From NCBI RefSeq assembly GCF_013337765.1, contig NZ_VBSB01000005.1, forward strand, positions 186,001-250,000: a stretch of DNA of 64,000 nt. Reading direction: 5' to 3'. Below are positions 61,648 through 64,000 of the stretch, in pieces. Both the position numbers and the translations under genes were made by a program. Within the stretch, counting starts at the first letter, position 1. The number at the start of each line of letters is the position of its first letter. The notes under the pieces were generated by a model that did no database searches, had not been told where the DNA came from, and saw nothing but the letters and a program-made list of their open reading frames with translations. Source of the DNA: Mycolicibacterium sphagni (GTDB taxonomy: Bacteria; Actinomycetota; Actinomycetes; Mycobacteriales; Mycobacteriaceae).

Positions 61648-62367
61648 ATGTCTGATTCGCAGCACACAATTGCCGGCACCGTGCTCACGATGCCGGTGCG
61701 AATTCGCAAGGCCGACGTCCACACAGCGATGTTCTCGGTTCCGGCCGATGCCGCGCAGCGACTTGTCGACTACAGCGGATTGCAGGTCTGCCAGTTCCGG
61801 CCGGGCCGTGCGGTGGTGAATCTGATGCTGGCCCGCTACATCGACGGCGACCTCGGCAAGTACCACGAGTTCGGTACGTGCGTGATGGTCAATCCGCCTG
61901 GCTCGGATGCCCGCGGCCTCAAGGCCCTCGGGGATGCCGCGGCGTTCATCCACCACCTGCCGGTCGACCAGTCGTTCACCCTTGAGGCCGGCCGCACCAT
62001 CTGGGGCTTCCCCAAAATCATGGCCGACTTCAAGGTGCGCGACGCGAATCCGTTCACCTTCGATGTCAGCGAGGGCGGATCGCTGATCGCCGGGATCGAA
62101 TTCCACCGGGGTCTGCCGATTCCGTCGCTGCGCCCGCGCAGCCAGGTTCTCAAGACCTACACCTTCTCCGAGGGCACCACCCGCGAGGTGCCCTGGGAGA
62201 TGAAGAATTCCGGTGTCCGGTTCCGGCCGGGCGGTGCCACCCTGCGGCTCGGCGACCATCCGTACGCCAAGGAGCTGGCCTCGCTGGGGCTTCCCAAGCG
62301 CGCGATGGTGTCGGGATCGGTCGCCAACGTCGAGATGACGTTCGGCGACGCCCACATCCTGCGCTAA
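61648..62367 (+). CDS. Acetoacetate-decarboxylase-superfamily protein (Rv3519-like)
   Basis: A 239-residue soluble protein with the ADC-fold signature WGFPKIMADF, including the lysine that forms the Schiff base in true decarboxylases. It matches Rv3519 in place. The ATG at 61648 was used because the longer frame crosses the cyp142 start region. A role on 3-oxo or 3-oxoacyl sterol intermediates is possible but unproven. Confidence 0.78.
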   Translation: MSDSQHTIAGTVLTMPVRIRKADVHTAMFSVPADAAQRLVDYSGLQVCQFRPGRAVVNLMLARYIDGDLGKYHEFGTCVMVNPPGSDARGLKALGDAAAFIHHLPVDQSFTLEAGRTIWGFPKIMADFKVRDANPFTFDVSEGGSLIAGIEFHRGLPIPSLRPRSQVLKTYTFSEGTTREVPWEMKNSGVRFRPGGATLRLGDHPYAKELASLGLPKRAMVSGSVANVEMTFGDAHILR

Positions 62368-62422
62368 GCCGAACGTCATCCGGTCAATCTAGAGCCCGGG
62401 CTAGACAACTCGCAAGAAGTGT

Positions 62423-63454
62423 CTACAAGAGGGCGGCGGCCTCGTTGATCTGTTCGGGGGTGCGGGCGCCGATGACCATCATGGTGACGCCGGCGGCTTC
62501 CCAGGCGACGATCTGTTTGCGCACGTAGTCGATGTCGCCGACGATCGCGGAGTCGTCGACGAGTTCGTCGGGAACGGCCTTGGCCGCGTCCTCTTTGCGG
62601 TCGTTACGGAACAGTCGGGTGACCTCGTCGACGACGTCGGAGTAGCCCATCCGGCGGTAGACATCGGCGTGGAAGTTGGTGTCTTCAGCACCCATTCCGC
62701 CCATGTAGAGCGCCAGGTGCGGCTTGATCAGATCCATGATCGACGCGCGGTCATCGGTGACCACCACCTGGGCGGTCGCGCAGATCTCGAAGTCCTCGCG
62801 GGACCTCCGCGCGCCGGGGCGGGCGAAGCCTTCGTCGAGCCACTCGTTGTACATCGGGGCCAGCCGGGGTGAGTAGAAGATCGGCAGCCAGCCATCGCAG
62901 ATCTCGGCGGCCAGCGCCACGTTCTTGGGGCCCTCGGCGCCGAGCATGATCGGGATGTCGGCGCGCAGCGGGTGCACGATCGGCTTGAGTGGCTTACCCA
63001 GCCCGGTGGTCCCTTCCCCACTCAGGGGCAGCGGGTAGTGCGGGCCGGCACTGGTGACCGGGGCTTGGCGCGCCCAGACCTGCCGGATGATGTCGATGTA
63101 CTCGCGGGTGCGGGCCAAGGGTTTGGGGAACTTCTGGCCGTACCAGCCCTCGACCACCTGCGGGCCGGACACACCCAGTCCCAGGATGTGGCGGCCACCG
63201 GAGAGATGGTCGAGCGTGAGGGAGGCCATCGCGCACGCGGTCGGTGTGCGTGCGGAGAGTTGGACCACCGAGGTGCCCAGCCGCATCCGGCTGGTTTCGC
63301 GGCCCCACCACGCCAGCGGAGTGAAGGCATCCGAGCCCCACGCCTCAGCGGTGAACACCGTGTCGTACCCGGCCTCCTCCGCCGTCGCCACCAACTCCGC
63401 ATGGTTCGTCGGAGGTTGTGCGCTCCAATATCCGAGTTGCAGACCCAGCTTCAT
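62423..63454 (-). CDS. F420-dependent LLM-class oxidoreductase (Rv3520c-like)
   Basis: A 343-residue luciferase-like TIM-barrel protein with GLQLGYWS, TAEAWGSDAFTPLAWW and RTPTACAMASLTLDHLSGGR. These are typical of F420-dependent dehydrogenases. It corresponds to Rv3520c in the sterol locus. The ATG at 63454 begins the conserved core and lies 45 bases from the KstR operator. Confidence 0.9.
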   Translation of the reverse strand: MKLGLQLGYWSAQPPTNHAELVATAEEAGYDTVFTAEAWGSDAFTPLAWWGRETSRMRLGTSVVQLSARTPTACAMASLTLDHLSGGRHILGLGVSGPQVVEGWYGQKFPKPLARTREYIDIIRQVWARQAPVTSAGPHYPLPLSGEGTTGLGKPLKPIVHPLRADIPIMLGAEGPKNVALAAEICDGWLPIFYSPRLAPMYNEWLDEGFARPGARRSREDFEICATAQVVVTDDRASIMDLIKPHLALYMGGMGAEDTNFHADVYRRMGYSDVVDEVTRLFRNDRKEDAAKAVPDELVDDSAIVGDIDYVRKQIVAWEAAGVTMMVIGARTPEQINEAAALL

Positions 63455-63498
63455 CGGTGCCGCCTTTCTGTCCGGGACACGGTCCTTGCCACGATTCT

Positions 63499-63512
63499 TA
63501 GAACCTGTTCTA
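63499..63512. promoter_or_regulatory. KstR operator between the LLM oxidoreductase and Rv3521-like genes
   Basis: TAGAACCTGTTCTA is a perfect match to TnnAACnnGTTnnA and nearly palindromic throughout. It lies in the 67-base divergent gap and would control both genes. Confidence 0.88.
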
Positions 63513-63521
63513 CTCGATGCT

Positions 63522-64000
63522 GTGACCACCAGCCAAAGCAGCCCGGTGCAGATCGACACGCATCAGAAGCCCCTTTCGGCACCGCTGAAGCTGTCATTCG
63601 ACTACACCCGTTCAGTCGGACCACTTCTCAGCCAGTTCTTCACCGCCCTGCGCGGGCGACGCATTCTCGGCGTCCGCGGCTCGGACGGCCGAGTGCTCGT
63701 CCCGCCCGCTGAGTATGACCCCGTGACCTACGCGCCACTGACGGAGGTGGTACCGGTCGCCAGCGTCGGGACGGTGCTGTCGTGGACATGGCAGTCCGAG
63801 CCGCTCGAGGGTCAGCCGCTCGACAAGCCGTTCGCGTGGGCGCTGATCAAGCTCGACGGTGCGGACACCGGTCTTCTGCATGCGGTGGCCGCGGATTCCT
63901 CCGACGCGATCAGCACCGGCGCGCGCGTCCATGCGCACTGGGTCGACGAACCGGTCGGGGCGATCACCGATATCGCGTACTTCCTGCTCGGGGACGAACC
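63522..64000 (+). CDS. DUF35/OB-fold acyl-CoA-associated protein (Rv3521-like), cut by window end
   Basis: An open frame from GTG 63522 to the window edge, at least 159 codons without a stop. Family-like segments are LSFDYTRSVGPLLSQFF, a RILGVRGSDGRVLVPP region and a C-terminal strand ending at the edge. The layout fits OB-fold/rubredoxin-like DUF35 proteins that pair with thiolase-like Ltp enzymes of sterol side-chain cleavage; in M. tuberculosis Rv3521 is followed by ltp4 and ltp3. The 3' end is missing. Confidence 0.8.
   Translation, partial: MTTSQSSPVQIDTHQKPLSAPLKLSFDYTRSVGPLLSQFFTALRGRRILGVRGSDGRVLVPPAEYDPVTYAPLTEVVPVASVGTVLSWTWQSEPLEGQPLDKPFAWALIKLDGADTGLLHAVAADSSDAISTGARVHAHWVDEPVGAITDIAYFLLGDE

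Overview
The window is high-GC actinobacterial DNA from a mycobacterium, most likely a fast-growing environmental species. I base this on gene content and order: GTG/TTG starts, mycobacterial CYP families, PhoPR, OtsA and a cholesterol side-chain locus. Two blocks recall regions that lie far apart in M. tuberculosis. Positions 1-15,760 follow Rv0766c back to Rv0756c (cyp123, SDR, cyp51, ferredoxin, Rv0762c-like, adhB, Rv0760c-like, HIT, phoR, phoP, Rv0756c-like), with four extra genes inserted. Positions 42,484-64,000 follow Rv3484-Rv3521 (cpsA-type LCP, SDR, 54-aa ORF, otsA, hsd4A, fdxD, fadE26, fadE27, fadD17, ilvX, fadD19, echA19, cyp142, Rv3519, Rv3520c, Rv3521). These assignments come from sequence recognition; no database search was run.

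Layout. 0-5.5 kb: a head-to-tail sterol/redox operon (cyp123, SDR, cyp51, its 3Fe-4S ferredoxin, an NTF2-fold protein), then adhB and a long hairpin. 5.6-9 kb: OYE-like flavoprotein, NTF2/ketosteroid-isomerase-like protein, SDR. 9-12.2 kb: a polyprenyl-phosphate sugar synthase (GT2-GtrA) coupled to a GT-C membrane glycosyltransferase. 12.3-15.8 kb: HIT, phoR, phoP and a protein built from 10-residue repeats. Then tRNA-Thr(TGT), an HNH protein, an EthD-like protein and two coupled small secreted proteins. 17.5-24.8 kb: a catabolic cluster with two TetR regulators, two SDRs, an APH-like kinase, an acyl-CoA dehydrogenase and two MDR oxidoreductases. 24.9-27.7 kb: a divergent lipoxygenase-like protein followed by an FAD oxidoreductase. 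27.9-34.2 kb: exported proteins (Ser/Thr-rich metalloprotease-like protein, lipoprotein, S53 sedolisin, zinc-ribbon membrane protein, small secreted protein). 34.3-42.3 kb: cytochrome b/molybdopterin oxidoreductase, GAP-family protein, ammonium transporter, DUF1232 protein, and a three-subunit molybdo-hydroxylase whose large subunit is on the opposite strand from its partners. 42.5-49.1 kb: LCP ligase, beta-hydroxyacid dehydrogenase, SDR, three small secreted paralogues, 54-aa ORF, trehalose-phosphate synthase. 49.1-64 kb: cholesterol side-chain catabolism.

Regulatory sites link the modules. Five 14-bp palindromes fit, or nearly fit, the KstR pattern TnnAACnnGTTnnA (4307, 45788, 50353, 58644, 63499). 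Three 11-bp-spaced CTGTGA-type direct repeats resembling PhoP boxes lie upstream of phoP itself, the glycosyltransferase pair and the small secreted pair. A four-unit Pho/RegX3-type box precedes a small secreted protein at 34.2 kb. A GlnR-type array precedes amt.

The least explained items are the lipoxygenase-like protein with altered metal ligands beside an FAD oxidoreductase, the two families of tiny exported Cys-containing proteins, and the sedolisin/zinc-ribbon pair bracketed by two related 'CPxSNN' exported proteins. I saw no CRISPR array, insertion sequence, prophage or integrase.
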